Source of the DNA: Clostridiales bacterium | Lineage (GTDB): Bacteria; Bacillota_A; Clostridia; Oscillospirales; Oscillospiraceae | Assembly: GCA_014799485.1 (NCBI GenBank) | Contig: JAAVHY010000036.1 | Span: 1 to 64,000, forward strand | DNA: 64,000 bases | Direction: 5' to 3' | Shown: piece by piece, positions 34,651 through 45,721 of the stretch | Layout of the letters: each line of letters begins with the position of its first letter | Numbering within the stretch: the first letter of the stretch is position 1 | Notes under the pieces: model-generated | Databases searched by the model: none | Told to the model about the DNA's origin: nothing | Seen by the model: only the letters and a program-made list of their open reading frames with translations | Made by a program: the position numbers and the translations under genes

Positions 34651-34683
34651 TCCCGACCCAGCCGGAACGTTTTCAGAAATAAC

Positions 34684-34723
34684 GAGGCCCCCTCTTTCGA
34701 AGCTCTTCGAAAGAGGGGGCCTC
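34684..34723. terminator. Terminator between ptsI and the convergent protease gene
   Basis: A perfect stem GAGGCCCCCTCTTTCGAAG with its complement across a two-base loop, from 34684 to 34723. T-runs are weak on both sides, but the stem is very stable and the convergent position fits. Confidence 0.75.
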
Positions 34724-34729
34724 GCCCGT

Positions 34730-37138
<2,409 letters not shown>

Positions 37139-37187
37139 CGGTGGCTCCTCGCTTCCTCTTTAGAAAATGGCCATACGGGAACAGCCC

Positions 37188-38000
37188 CTATGGCCCTTGC
37201 CGGTCTGTATCTCCATCCCCCAGGGAGCCCGCCGGGGCTTGCCCCGGCAGGTTCTTTTCCATCTCTTCGTCGGTGATGAACTCGGTCATCACGTGCCGGT
37301 AGCGTTTGGGCAGGTGGGTGGACTGGCATTTGGGGTTCAGCCGCCCCTCAATGGCGATGGTCTGGTAATATTTCCGCCACATGGCCCGGAAGGCCCGCTC
37401 TTCGCCGCCGGCGGGGCCCATGCGGAAGTCCTCCGCGGGCAGGAGCTTCCACCGCCCCCGGTCGCAGAGGAATATCTCGTGGTGTGTCCTGTCATAAAGG
37501 GCCAGCCGTTCCCCGGAGTACCGGGCGGCAAAGTGGGGGGCCAGCAGGGGCAGCACCCGGTTCTTGGGCTCGATCTCCCCCGCCAGAACGCCATCCAGCT
37601 CGGAAAAGCGGACAAACCCCTTCAAATGATCCCACTCGGTCCACATCTTCGTCAGCGCCAGGTTCACCCTGGCCACCACCGGGTCGCTGAGATCCAGCCG
37701 CACCCGGTCCCCCTCCCGCAGTCCCCGGCGGATGAGGGCCAGCAGATCCAGCTCCTTCTGGGGCAGGCAGGTCAGGAACCCCCTGGCGATCAGCTTTTGA
37801 AAGGCGGGGGACACCCGTTTGGCCAGGGCGGCGTAGAGCCGTTTGGCACGCCCCTCATCGGCGGCCAGCTCCCGCTCTTCCCAGAGGGAGGGCCCATCGT
37901 CGGGGAGCAGGAATCCCACGGGCTCCAACCGGTTCTCCAGGGCGTCCCAGGCGCAGGTCAAAAAGCCGGCAAAAGTGCCGTCATACCGGTATGCCGTCAT
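37188..38000 (-). CDS. Putative DNA repair protein, TIGR03915-like
   Basis: Protein of about 270 aa that pairs with the radical SAM gene just upstream. Seen are YRYDGTFAGFLTCAWDAL at the start, the central KMWTEWDHLKGFVRFSEL and PHFAARYSGERLALYDRTHHEIFL, then RAMWRKYYQTIAIEGRLNPKCQSTHLPKRYRHVMTEF at the C-terminus (broken here by family variation). These fit the TIGR03915/DUF4130 family, which always co-occurs with the partner; the C-terminal part is related to uracil-DNA-glycosylase-like proteins in other organisms. The start at 38000 follows the partner stop as TGATATG, so translation is coupled. ATG 38018 is an alternative. Confidence 0.85.
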   Translation of the reverse strand: MTAYRYDGTFAGFLTCAWDALENRLEPVGFLLPDDGPSLWEERELAADEGRAKRLYAALAKRVSPAFQKLIARGFLTCLPQKELDLLALIRRGLREGDRVRLDLSDPVVARVNLALTKMWTEWDHLKGFVRFSELDGVLAGEIEPKNRVLPLLAPHFAARYSGERLALYDRTHHEIFLCDRGRWKLLPAEDFRMGPAGGEERAFRAMWRKYYQTIAIEGRLNPKCQSTHLPKRYRHVMTEFITDEEMEKNLPGQAPAGSLGDGDTDRQGP

Positions 38001-38001
38001 A

Positions 38002-39273
38002 TCAGCCCGCATCCCCATCGAACAGGGAAAGCTGCCGCCAGCTCTCCCCGCTCCCCAGCGCCGCCTGCTCCAGCCCGGTGAGACGGCGGTAGACGCTCTC
38101 CTGACTGCACCGCAGGCCGGGCAGCATCCGGCCCGAGCAGGTGATGAAATACTGGGCCCGCTTCATCACCACGCCCAGCCGCTTCAGCCCCTCGAAGGAC
38201 AGGGGGCCGTACCGCCGGGCGGTGACGATTTTCCTGGCCCCCCGTATGCCGATGCCGGGCACCCGCAGGATGGCCTCGTAGTCCGCCCGGTTCACCTCCA
38301 CCGGGAAAAACTCCGGGTGGCGCAGGGCCCAGTCGCTCTTGGGGTCCAGGGCCTCGTCGAAATTGGGGCGGCTTTCATCCAGGATCTCCCGGGCGGTGAA
38401 GCCGTAAAACCGCAGCAGCCAGTCCGCCTGGTACAGCCGGTGCTCCCGCAGCAGCGGCGGCTTGAACCCCGCGGGGACGGGCAGGCTCTTGTGGTCGGAC
38501 ACCGGCATATAGGCGGAGAAAAACACCCGCTTCAAATGGTATTTTTGGTAAAGCCCCTCCGTCAAGGACAAAATGTGCCGGTCGCTCTCGGGGGTGGCCC
38601 CCACGATCATCTGGGTGGACTGCCCCGCCGGGGCGAACCGGGGGGCGTGGCGGTAGAGCTTCAGCTCCGCCTTGGACTGGGCCGCCCCGTCCCGGATCTG
38701 GGCCATGGGCTTGAAAATGGCGGTCTTGCTCTTGTCGGGAGCCAGCAGCCGCAGGGAGGACTCCGAGGGCAGCTCGATGTTGACGCTCAGCCGGTCCGCC
38801 AGCAGACCCAGCTCATAGGTGAGCCCCGGATCCGCCCCCGGGATGGCTTTTGCGTGGATATACCCGTTGAAGCGGTACTCAGTCCGCAGAAGACGCAGGG
38901 TCTCGATCATCCGCTCCGTGGTGTAATCGGGGCTTTTCAGCACCGCCGAGGACAAAAACAGCCCCTCGATATAGTTCCTCCTGTAAAACTGGATGGTCAG
39001 CTCCGCCAGCTCCCGGGGGGTGAAGGCGGTCCGGGGCACGTCGTTGGAGCGGCGGTTGACGCAGTAGGCGCAGTCATAGCAGCAGTGGTTGGTATAGAGC
39101 ACTTTCAGCAGGGACACGCACCGCCCGTCGGCGGAGAACGTGTGGCAGCAGCCGGAATTGGTGGCGGTGCCGATGGTTCCCGGCCTTCCGCCCCGGACCA
39201 CCCCGCTGGAGGTGCAGGCGGCGTCATACTTGGCGGCGTCCGCCAGGATCGTCAGCTTGTCCATGACCTCCAT
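38002..39273 (-). CDS. Putative DNA modification/repair radical SAM protein, TIGR03916-like
   Basis: Radical SAM enzyme of 423 aa. The cluster motif C-x3-C-x2-C is in NHCCYDCAYCVNR. The SAM barrel shows FYRRNYIEGLFLSSAV and GYIHAKAIPGA. The C-terminus holds a helix-hairpin-helix DNA-binding motif, ILRVPGIGIRGARKIV, a strong hint of a nucleic-acid substrate. The start at 39273 (MEVMDKLTILADAAKYD) has GGGAGG 6 bases upstream; the longer frame to 39366 has no RBS. The family, named for its co-occurrence with TIGR03915, is distantly reminiscent of spore photoproduct lyase. It has a strong promoter carrying palindromes that could bind a repressor. Confidence 0.88.
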   Translation of the reverse strand: MEVMDKLTILADAAKYDAACTSSGVVRGGRPGTIGTATNSGCCHTFSADGRCVSLLKVLYTNHCCYDCAYCVNRRSNDVPRTAFTPRELAELTIQFYRRNYIEGLFLSSAVLKSPDYTTERMIETLRLLRTEYRFNGYIHAKAIPGADPGLTYELGLLADRLSVNIELPSESSLRLLAPDKSKTAIFKPMAQIRDGAAQSKAELKLYRHAPRFAPAGQSTQMIVGATPESDRHILSLTEGLYQKYHLKRVFFSAYMPVSDHKSLPVPAGFKPPLLREHRLYQADWLLRFYGFTAREILDESRPNFDEALDPKSDWALRHPEFFPVEVNRADYEAILRVPGIGIRGARKIVTARRYGPLSFEGLKRLGVVMKRAQYFITCSGRMLPGLRCSQESVYRRLTGLEQAALGSGESWRQLSLFDGDAG

Positions 39274-39363
39274 ACAGGCCCTCCCTTCCCTCGGACAGCG
39301 GCGCCACCCTCGCGCGGCCGCCCCGTGTCCACCGGGGAGGGAGGTGAGAGCAGTGTCCAAAAT

Positions 39364-39408
39364 CAAACGTTTGTACTTATATTATAGTACAACTGCTCTA
39401 TTTGTCAA
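39364..39408 (-). promoter_or_regulatory. Strong promoter with palindromes, ahead of the DNA-repair pair
   Basis: Minus-strand TTGACA (39403-39408), 16-base spacer, TATAAT (39381-39386). TTGTAC (39371-39376) and GTACAA (39387-39392) form an inverted repeat centred on the -10, and CAAACGTTTG (39364-39373) is a perfect palindrome at the predicted start point. Such placement would let a repressor block it; a LexA-like protein is one candidate. Confidence 0.75.
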
Positions 39409-39436
39409 GTCCAATTTTCCGGGGAACCCCACCCGC

Positions 39437-41107
39437 TCAGCCGTGGTAGCAGCCCCCGCCGATGAACTCCCGCACCAGGGAGGTCTTGGGGATATCGTCG
39501 GCGGGTATGGGCAGGAAGTAGTTCAGGAACTTCAGCAGCCGCTTGGCCTCCACGTACTCCTCGCTGTCCCGGGGGACACCGAACAGCAGGGGCTGCACGT
39601 AGGGCTTCAGCAGGGCCGTCTCGTAGATCAGGGCGGAATTGAAGATCATGTCCGCGCTGTCCTGGAAGGGGAAGATGTTGTTCTCCTCCCCCCGCCGGAC
39701 GGAGGGCCACATCTTGATGGTGGCCTGGGCGCTGTAGCCCCGGGTGCGGGCGTCCCGCTCGATGCGCCGCAGCAGGCGGACGTCGGTGGTCGGGATGCGG
39801 TTGTGGTCGTCGATGTTCAGCGTAGTGAGGCAGCTGATGTAAATGCGGTACTTGCTCTCTTTTGGCAGCGCGTAAGTAAATTGGTCGTTGAGGCAGTGGA
39901 TGCCCTCGATGACCAGCACGTCCCCCTCCTTCAGAGTGAGGAAGTTGCCGTTATATTCCCGGGCGCCCTTTTTAAAATTGTAAGAGGGTATCTCCACCGT
40001 CTCGCCGTTCAGCAGCCGCACCATGTCCGTGTTGAACTGCTCCACGTCCATGGCCCCCAGGCCCTCGAAGTCGTAGTTGCCGTTTTCGTCCCTGGGGGTC
40101 TTGTCCCGGTCTACGAAATAGTTGTCGGTGGCGATGGCGTGGGGATGCAGCCCGCAGGCGCGAAGCTGGGTGGACAGCCGGTGGGAGAAGGTGGTCTTGC
40201 CGGAGGAGGAGGGGCCCGCGATCATCACGAAGCGGACCTCCTTCCTTCCGGCGATCTCGGCGGCGATGTCGCCGATCTTCTTTTCCATCATGGCCTCGTA
40301 GGCCAGGACCAGCGGCGTAGTCCCCCCCTGGGAGATGGTGGTGTTCAGATCCGCCACGTTGGAGGCGCCCAGCGCTTCGGCCCGCAGGGTGGATTCGGAC
40401 AGCGCCCGGAAAAGCTTGATGGACGGGCGGAAATCCCCCAGCCGGTCAGGGTCCTTCAAGGTGGGCAGGCGCAGGACAAAGCCGTTTTCAAACAGCTCCA
40501 GCCCGAAGCACCTGATATAGCCGGTGTCCGGCACCATATAGCCGTAGAAGTAGTCCACGAAACCGTCCAGGGAGTAGACGTTGACGTGGGAGTTGATCCG
40601 GAAGCTGAGCAGCTGCGCCTTGTGGATCATCCGCTCCTTGCGGAACAGCTCCATGGCGTCGTCGGTGCTGATGGACTTCTTTTCGATGGGCAGCGCCTGG
40701 GCGGACAGCTCCCGCATCCGCCCCTCCACCCGGTCCAGCAGGGGCTGGTCCAGGACGAAATTTCCCTGGGCGCGGACGAAGAGGGCACGGCTGAGGGAGT
40801 ACCCCACGCAGACGCGCTCCACGTTCTCCCGGCCCACCACGTCGTAAAAGGCCTTCAGCATCAGGAAGACCGCGCTGCGCTCATAGGTCTGGATCCCGGG
40901 CACGTCCCGGGCGGTGACCATCTTCAGCGAGCAGTCCCGGTCCAGCACCTTGTGGAGCTCGCAGAGCTTCCCGTCCCGGCTCACCAGCAGGATATCGTAA
41001 GGAAACCGGTCCTGAAAGTCCGCCGCGATGGCGCGGTAGGGCGTCCCGTAAGGATAGGCGTACTCTGCGCCGTCCACCATGATCTTTACCATTCTCTTCT
41101 CTTCCAT
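39437..41107 (-). CDS. Nucleoside (uridine-type) kinase with TGS/tRNA-synthetase-like N-terminus
   Basis: Cytoplasmic kinase of 556 aa. Residues 1-60 form a TGS-like domain (VKIMVDGAEYAYPYGTPYRA). Residues 60-250 resemble the editing/second-additional domain of threonyl-tRNA synthetase. The C-terminal half is a phosphoribulokinase/uridine kinase fold with Walker A IAGPSSSGKTTFSHRL, then ATDNYFVDRDKTPRDENGNYD, PSYNFKKGAR and VLVIEGIHCLN. This fusion is a known clostridial nucleoside kinase. Its exact substrate is uncertain. It follows pmbA by 30 bases and ends the tldD-pmbA operon. Confidence 0.88.
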   Translation of the reverse strand: MEEKRMVKIMVDGAEYAYPYGTPYRAIAADFQDRFPYDILLVSRDGKLCELHKVLDRDCSLKMVTARDVPGIQTYERSAVFLMLKAFYDVVGRENVERVCVGYSLSRALFVRAQGNFVLDQPLLDRVEGRMRELSAQALPIEKKSISTDDAMELFRKERMIHKAQLLSFRINSHVNVYSLDGFVDYFYGYMVPDTGYIRCFGLELFENGFVLRLPTLKDPDRLGDFRPSIKLFRALSESTLRAEALGASNVADLNTTISQGGTTPLVLAYEAMMEKKIGDIAAEIAGRKEVRFVMIAGPSSSGKTTFSHRLSTQLRACGLHPHAIATDNYFVDRDKTPRDENGNYDFEGLGAMDVEQFNTDMVRLLNGETVEIPSYNFKKGAREYNGNFLTLKEGDVLVIEGIHCLNDQFTYALPKESKYRIYISCLTTLNIDDHNRIPTTDVRLLRRIERDARTRGYSAQATIKMWPSVRRGEENNIFPFQDSADMIFNSALIYETALLKPYVQPLLFGVPRDSEEYVEAKRLLKFLNYFLPIPADDIPKTSLVREFIGGGCYHG

Positions 41108-41137
41108 GGGATGGCCTCCTTTCTCTATTGAGCCCCT

Positions 41138-42490
41138 CTATTTGCCCGCGATGGACAGGCCCTCCACCAGCACGCTGGGGCTGACAAAGGCGGTGGGGGA
41201 AGCGCTGGTGGGCGGCTGGGGATCGTCGGCCACGGCGGTGATGCCTTTCAGCAGGCTGAAGAAGTTGCCGGCCACGGTGAAGGAGCGCACCGGCGCGCCC
41301 TTCTTCCCGTTTTCGATCAGGAAGCCGGCGCTTTGCAGGGAGAAGTCGCCGCTGATGGTGTTGGCCCCCGCATGGAGACCGCCCAGGAAATCGATGAGCA
41401 CCCCGTTCCCGGCCTTTTCCAGCAGCTGCTCCTGGGTCAGCCCGCCGCCGGCCAGATACATGGTGAAGGGCTGGATCTCTACCTGGGCGTCATAGTTCTC
41501 CTTGGCGGCGTTGCCCGTAGTGGCCCTGCCCGCCGCCGCCGCGGTGCGCAGGTTGTACAGCAGGGTGTTCAGCACACCGTTCTCGATCACGTTCTTGCGG
41601 CAGGTGGGGCTGCCCTCGGCATCGAAGGGCATGGGCATGGCGCTCTTCTCGTAGAAGGGATCGTCCACCAGGGTGACGGCGGGGGAGGCGATGGCCGTGC
41701 CCTCCTTGTCTTTCAGCAGGGAGAGGCCCTTCTGCGCGTTCTCGGCGGAAAAGACCTTGGCGTAGGTGCCCAGCAGCTGGGACATGGCCTTGGGGGAGAA
41801 CACCACCGGCATGGCCCCGGTGGGGGCCACCCCCGCGCCCAGGGTGGCGCGGGCCGCGCCGGCGGCCTCAGCGGCGGCGGCTTCCAGGTCGAGCTTGCCC
41901 AGCTCACCCAGGCAGATCTTGTAGTCGTTGGCTTTTTCGCCGTCCTCCGAGCCGTCGCTGACCACGGCGCTCAGGAACGCGCCGGCGGCGGTGTTCTCAT
42001 ATTGCAGGTCCAGCCCCGTGGAGTTGTGGATGGCGATGCAGGTGCGTCCGGCAAAAACCTCTGTCTCGCTGCCGTCTATCACGCCGGACTGGGCGTACAA
42101 GGCGTCCTGCCCGGCCAGGGCGGCGCGGCGCAAGGCATCGGCAGCCGGCAGGGCGGCGGCGCTGGCGGCCACGGCCTGGTAGCTCTGTCCGGCCCCCACC
42201 AGGAATTCCGGCTGGTCGTTTTCCAGCAGGCCGGCGTTATCGGCGGCGCGGCGCACCAGGGCGCGGGCGCTCTCCTCGCTCAAAAGCTGGGTGGAGGCAT
42301 AGCCCATTTTGCCGTTCACCAGGCAGCGCAGGCAGACCCCGCCCTCGCTGGTGCTGGAAAACCCGTTGATCTCATGGCGGAAGGCGGACACCGAGGTGTT
42401 CTCCTCCAGCTGGTAGTACAGCTCGTACGCTTCGATCTTCAGCGCGGCGGCCTCGTCGGCCGCGAACTGACGGAATGTCTGAAAGTCCAT
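41138..42490 (-). CDS. pmbA: TldD/PmbA family protein, PmbA-like subunit
   Basis: Partner of the TldD metalloprotease, 450 aa. It lacks the HExxxH site, as PmbA (TldE) does. Seen are YYQLEENTSVSAFRHEINGF at the N-terminus, the IHNSTGLDLQYENTAAG strand, the segment PMPFDAEGSPTCRKNVIENG, and the C-terminal GANTISGDFSLQSAGFLIENG with its conserved GD-F-G pattern. In E. coli TldD/TldE degrade unfolded peptides and trim microcin B17 and CcdA. Start ATG 42490 has AAGGAGG upstream; the ORF extension to 42607 is rejected. It lies 17 bases after tldD. Confidence 0.92.
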   Translation of the reverse strand: MDFQTFRQFAADEAAALKIEAYELYYQLEENTSVSAFRHEINGFSSTSEGGVCLRCLVNGKMGYASTQLLSEESARALVRRAADNAGLLENDQPEFLVGAGQSYQAVAASAAALPAADALRRAALAGQDALYAQSGVIDGSETEVFAGRTCIAIHNSTGLDLQYENTAAGAFLSAVVSDGSEDGEKANDYKICLGELGKLDLEAAAAEAAGAARATLGAGVAPTGAMPVVFSPKAMSQLLGTYAKVFSAENAQKGLSLLKDKEGTAIASPAVTLVDDPFYEKSAMPMPFDAEGSPTCRKNVIENGVLNTLLYNLRTAAAAGRATTGNAAKENYDAQVEIQPFTMYLAGGGLTQEQLLEKAGNGVLIDFLGGLHAGANTISGDFSLQSAGFLIENGKKGAPVRSFTVAGNFFSLLKGITAVADDPQPPTSASPTAFVSPSVLVEGLSIAGK

Positions 42491-42507
42491 AATTGTAACG
42501 CCCTCCT

Positions 42508-43887
42508 TTATCTGCCGCCCACGGTGATGGACGAAACACGGATCATCGGCTGACCCACATTGGTGGGGATGGAGCCGCTGGACGAGCCGCACATACCCTG
42601 CCCGCACAGCAGGTCACTGCCCACCATGTCGATCTTCTGGATGACTTCGGAGCCCGTACCCACCAGGCTGGCCCCGCGCACCGGCTCGCAGACCTTGCCG
42701 TTGCGGATGAGATAGCCCTCGTTGACGGCGAAGTTGAACTGGCCGGTCACCGGGTTGACCGAGCCGCCGCCCATCTCCTTGGCGTACAGCCCGTACTCGA
42801 TGGAGGAGATGATGTCCTCGTTTTTGTCGGCGCCGGGGGCGATGAAGGTGTTGGTCATGCGGGATGTGGGCACAAAGTGGAAGCTCTGCCGGCGGGCGCT
42901 GCCGGTGGGGGCCATGTCCATGCGGCGGCCGTTGAACTTGTCGACCATGTAGCTTTTCAGCACACCGTTTTCGATGAGCACGTTGCGCTGGGCGGGGGTT
43001 CCCTCGTCGTCGATGTTGATGGAGCCCCAGTCGTTGGGGATGGTGCCGTCGTCAATGGCGGTGACCTTTTCGTGGGCGATCTTCTGGCCCAGCTTGCCGC
43101 AGAACTGGCTGTTGCCGTAGGCCACGCTGGAGGCCTCCAGGGAATGGCCGCAGGCCTCGTGGAAGATGACGCCGCCGAACCCGTTGCCGATGGCCACCGG
43201 CATCACCCCGGCGGGGCAGTAGCCGGCCCCGGCCATGGTGACGGCCTGCCGGGCGGCGTGGAGCCCGACCTCCCGGGGGTCGACCGTCTCGAACAGCTCC
43301 ATGCCCCGGCGGGCGCCGGGGCGGCAGCCGCCGGTCTGGGTCTCGCCGTTCACCTCGGCCACAGCGTTGACCATCATCCGAGTGCGGATCTGCCGGTCCT
43401 GGGTCCACAGGCCCTCGCTGGTGGCCACCAGGATGCGGCGGTCCACATCCAGCAGGGTGCCCGTCACCTGGACGATGGCCTTGTCATAGCTGCTGGCGGC
43501 GAAGCAGGCGCCCTTCAGCAGGGCCACCTTTTCAGCATTGGGCACGCTGGCGGGGGCGATGAGGATGGGGTGGATGTCCCCGGACAGGCGCTCCCGCAGG
43601 ACGACGGACACCTCCGCCTTACCTTCAGCCAGGGCCTCGGCGGCCCGCTGGGCGCAGCGCAGCAGACCGGCCTCGGTGGTGTCCACCGTGGTGGCCATCA
43701 CGCTGCGCAGGCCCAGGAACACCCGCACGGCGGCGCCGGCGATCTGGGTGTCATGCACCGAGTCCACCCTGCCGCCCACCAGGTTGACGGAGTGGTCCAG
43801 TGTGTTTTCCGCGAAGAGTTCGGCGTAATCCGCGCCGGTGGAGGCGGCCTTTTGCAGCACGCGCTCACAAATTTCTTTTGATATCAT
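42508..43887 (-). CDS. tldD: TldD metalloprotease subunit
   Basis: Zinc protease active in a heterodimer with the PmbA-like protein, 459 aa. The metal site HExxxH is present in VIFHEACGHSLEA. Other TldD marks are GGRVDSV near the start, VAYGNSQFCGKLGQKI, IDDEGTPAQRNVLIENGVLKSYM, GRRMDMAPTGSARRQSF and GQFNFAVNEGYLI. It carries the operon promoter. No ribosomal-peptide precursor or toxin-antitoxin gene is near, so the role is likely general peptide turnover. Confidence 0.95.
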   Translation of the reverse strand: MISKEICERVLQKAASTGADYAELFAENTLDHSVNLVGGRVDSVHDTQIAGAAVRVFLGLRSVMATTVDTTEAGLLRCAQRAAEALAEGKAEVSVVLRERLSGDIHPILIAPASVPNAEKVALLKGACFAASSYDKAIVQVTGTLLDVDRRILVATSEGLWTQDRQIRTRMMVNAVAEVNGETQTGGCRPGARRGMELFETVDPREVGLHAARQAVTMAGAGYCPAGVMPVAIGNGFGGVIFHEACGHSLEASSVAYGNSQFCGKLGQKIAHEKVTAIDDGTIPNDWGSINIDDEGTPAQRNVLIENGVLKSYMVDKFNGRRMDMAPTGSARRQSFHFVPTSRMTNTFIAPGADKNEDIISSIEYGLYAKEMGGGSVNPVTGQFNFAVNEGYLIRNGKVCEPVRGASLVGTGSEVIQKIDMVGSDLLCGQGMCGSSSGSIPTNVGQPMIRVSSITVGGR

Positions 43888-43979
43888 GGTCTGATTCTCC
43901 CGCTATTTTTTAAATGTACCCCATCCCCGCCCGGGGAAATCGGGGGCCAGACAGCCTGAAACGATTTGTTCCGTTTTTT

Positions 43980-44008
43980 AGTATAAACGCGCCGGAAAAC
44001 AAAGTCAA
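43980..44008 (-). promoter_or_regulatory. Promoter of the tldD-pmbA-nucleoside kinase operon
   Basis: Minus-strand TTGACT, 17-base spacer, TATACT. The -35 overlaps the edge of the stem of the upstream NSS-gene terminator. Confidence 0.75.
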
Positions 44009-44034
44009 GGCTGGCTCCCATGGGAAGCCAGCCT
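44008..44034 (-). terminator. Terminator of the NSS transporter gene
   Basis: AGGCTGGCT pairs with AGCCAGCCT around CCCATGGGA. On the minus strand it leads into TTGACTTTGTTTT, a moderate T-run. Confidence 0.7.
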
Positions 44035-44040
44035 CTTTTC

Positions 44041-45405
44041 TTATTTCAGCAGCCCTTGGATCAGGATCACTAGGATCAGCGCCGGGAGCACAAACTGGAA
44101 ATAGGGCTTCAGCGCCCGGGGCATCTTCATGCCCTTTCCGGCGTTGGCCTCCTCCAGATACTTGTCGAAGCCCCAGCCCCACTTGGTGACGCAGAACAGC
44201 AGATAGGCCAGCGACCCCAGGGGCAGCAGCAGGTTGCTCACCAGAAAGTCCTCGATGTCCAGCACCTGGCCCACCGAGCCGTTGGGCAGCACCGCCTCAA
44301 AGTACCACAGGTTATACCCCAGCACGCAGGGCAGACTGGCGATGAGGACAAACACCCCGTTGGCCACCGCCGCCTTTTTCCGGCTCCAGCCGAAGTTGTC
44401 GATGCACCCGGCCAGCAGATTTTCGAACACGGCGATCACCGTGGAAAAGCTGGCGAAGGACATGAACAGGAAGAACAGCGACCCCCATAAGCGCCCGCCC
44501 GCCATGTTGGCAAACACTTTGGGCAGGGTCATGAAAATGAGGGCCGGCCCACTGTTGGGCTGCACCCCGAAGGCAAAGCAGGCGGGGAAAATGATGAGGC
44601 CGCTCATCAGGGCCACGAAGGTGTCCAGGCCGCAGATGCGCACCGACTCGCTGGCCAGGGTGTTGTCCCGGCTCATGTAGCTGCCGAAGATCTCCATGGC
44701 GGCGATGCCCAGGCTCAGGGTGAAGAACGCCTGGTTCATGGCGGCGGTGACCACTTTTCCAAGGCCCTGCTCCACCGCCCGGCCGAAATCGGGCAGCAGG
44801 TAGAACCGCACCCCTTCCCCGGCCCCGGGGAGGGTCAGGCTGTGGACGGCCAGCACCACGATCAGGCCCAGCAGCCCCAGCATCATGAACTTGGTCACCC
44901 GCTCCAGACCCCCCTGGAGGCCCAGGGAACACACCAGGAAGCCCGCCAGCACCGTGATCACCATCCATACGGTCATCTCGGCGGGGTTTGCCAGCATGGC
45001 GGGGAACACCGCGTCCACCGCGTCGCGGGTCAACCCAGAGAAGGTCCCCCCGGCAAACTTGAAAAAGTAACCCAGCATCCAGCCGGACACGGTGGTATAG
45101 TACATCATCAGCAGATAGCACCCGGCCATGCAGAACCAGCCGTGGATGTGCCACTTGGAGCCCACGGACTCCAGGGTCTTGTACCCCAGCACGGCGCTGC
45201 GGCGGCTGGCCCGACCCACCGCCAGCTCCATGGTGAGTACCGGCACCCCCATGAGCAACAGAAACACCAGGTAGAACAGCACGAACACCCCGCCGCCGTT
45301 CTCCCCGGCGACATAGGGGAATTTCCACACGTTACCGATGCCGATGGCGCACCCGGCGCTCACCAGCAGGAAGCCCAGCCGGGATCGGAAGCTCTCTCGT
45401 TTCAT
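44041..45405 (-). CDS. Sodium:neurotransmitter symporter (NSS) family transporter
   Basis: Na+-coupled amino-acid-type transporter of 454 aa. TM1 holds the LeuT-like unwound segment GFLLVSAGCAIGIGNVWKFPYVAGENGGG (shown in parts: GCAIGIGNVWKFPY then VAGENGGG), with conserved sodium-site residues. TM6-like region AMNQAFFTLSLGIAAMEIFGSY and TM8-like SFASFSTVIAVFENLL also match. About 11-12 TM helices. It resembles bacterial SNF-type transporters, commonly for tyrosine, tryptophan or other amino acids. Monocistronic with its own consensus promoter and terminator. Confidence 0.93.
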   Translation of the reverse strand: MKRESFRSRLGFLLVSAGCAIGIGNVWKFPYVAGENGGGVFVLFYLVFLLLMGVPVLTMELAVGRASRRSAVLGYKTLESVGSKWHIHGWFCMAGCYLLMMYYTTVSGWMLGYFFKFAGGTFSGLTRDAVDAVFPAMLANPAEMTVWMVITVLAGFLVCSLGLQGGLERVTKFMMLGLLGLIVVLAVHSLTLPGAGEGVRFYLLPDFGRAVEQGLGKVVTAAMNQAFFTLSLGIAAMEIFGSYMSRDNTLASESVRICGLDTFVALMSGLIIFPACFAFGVQPNSGPALIFMTLPKVFANMAGGRLWGSLFFLFMSFASFSTVIAVFENLLAGCIDNFGWSRKKAAVANGVFVLIASLPCVLGYNLWYFEAVLPNGSVGQVLDIEDFLVSNLLLPLGSLAYLLFCVTKWGWGFDKYLEEANAGKGMKMPRALKPYFQFVLPALILVILIQGLLK

Positions 45406-45434
45406 CTGCCCTCTCCTCTCCGCGAATCCGCACT

Positions 45435-45463
45435 ATTATATTGGAGAACGGCTCAAATGTCAA
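45435..45463 (-). promoter_or_regulatory. Consensus promoter of the NSS transporter gene
   Basis: TTGACA, 17-base spacer, TATAAT on the minus strand, about 25 bases before the ATG: a perfect sigma-A match. Confidence 0.9.
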
Positions 45464-45469
45464 TCGCCC

Positions 45470-45660
45470 GCTGGAAGCGACGGAGGAATTCCCGTTTCCC
45501 CGCGTTGGCCGCCGCGGCTGCGTCTCTCAAAGAAACCGGGGGCTCCGCAAAGCCGCTCCTCAGGCGTTGCGGGCAAGGGGGTCCTACGGGGTCAGCCCGC
45601 TCGAGCGTCTGAAACATGTCGGGGCAAGCGATACATCGCTTGCCCCGACATTATTTTGCG
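45470..45660 (+). other. Gene-free structured region ending in a perfect hairpin plus T-rich tail
   Basis: This 316-base gap (45406-45721) has no believable gene. On the plus strand it contains a compact GC hairpin (GCCGCCGCGGC, near 45509), further GC-rich complementary stretches, and a perfect 16-bp stem at 45617-45650 (TGTCGGGGCAAGCGAT with its complement) followed by TTATTTTG. The T-run lies on the plus side, so the hairpin is a poor terminator for the minus-strand kinase gene and a good one for an unannotated plus-strand RNA. No plus-strand promoter can be assigned. It may be a small RNA or an interspersed repeat. Confidence 0.45.
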
Positions 45661-45721
45661 CTGATAAAAAAGATATATCTTTCGGGTACTGCATCGTTTC
45701 ACGCTCCGAGCAAAGGCCGCT

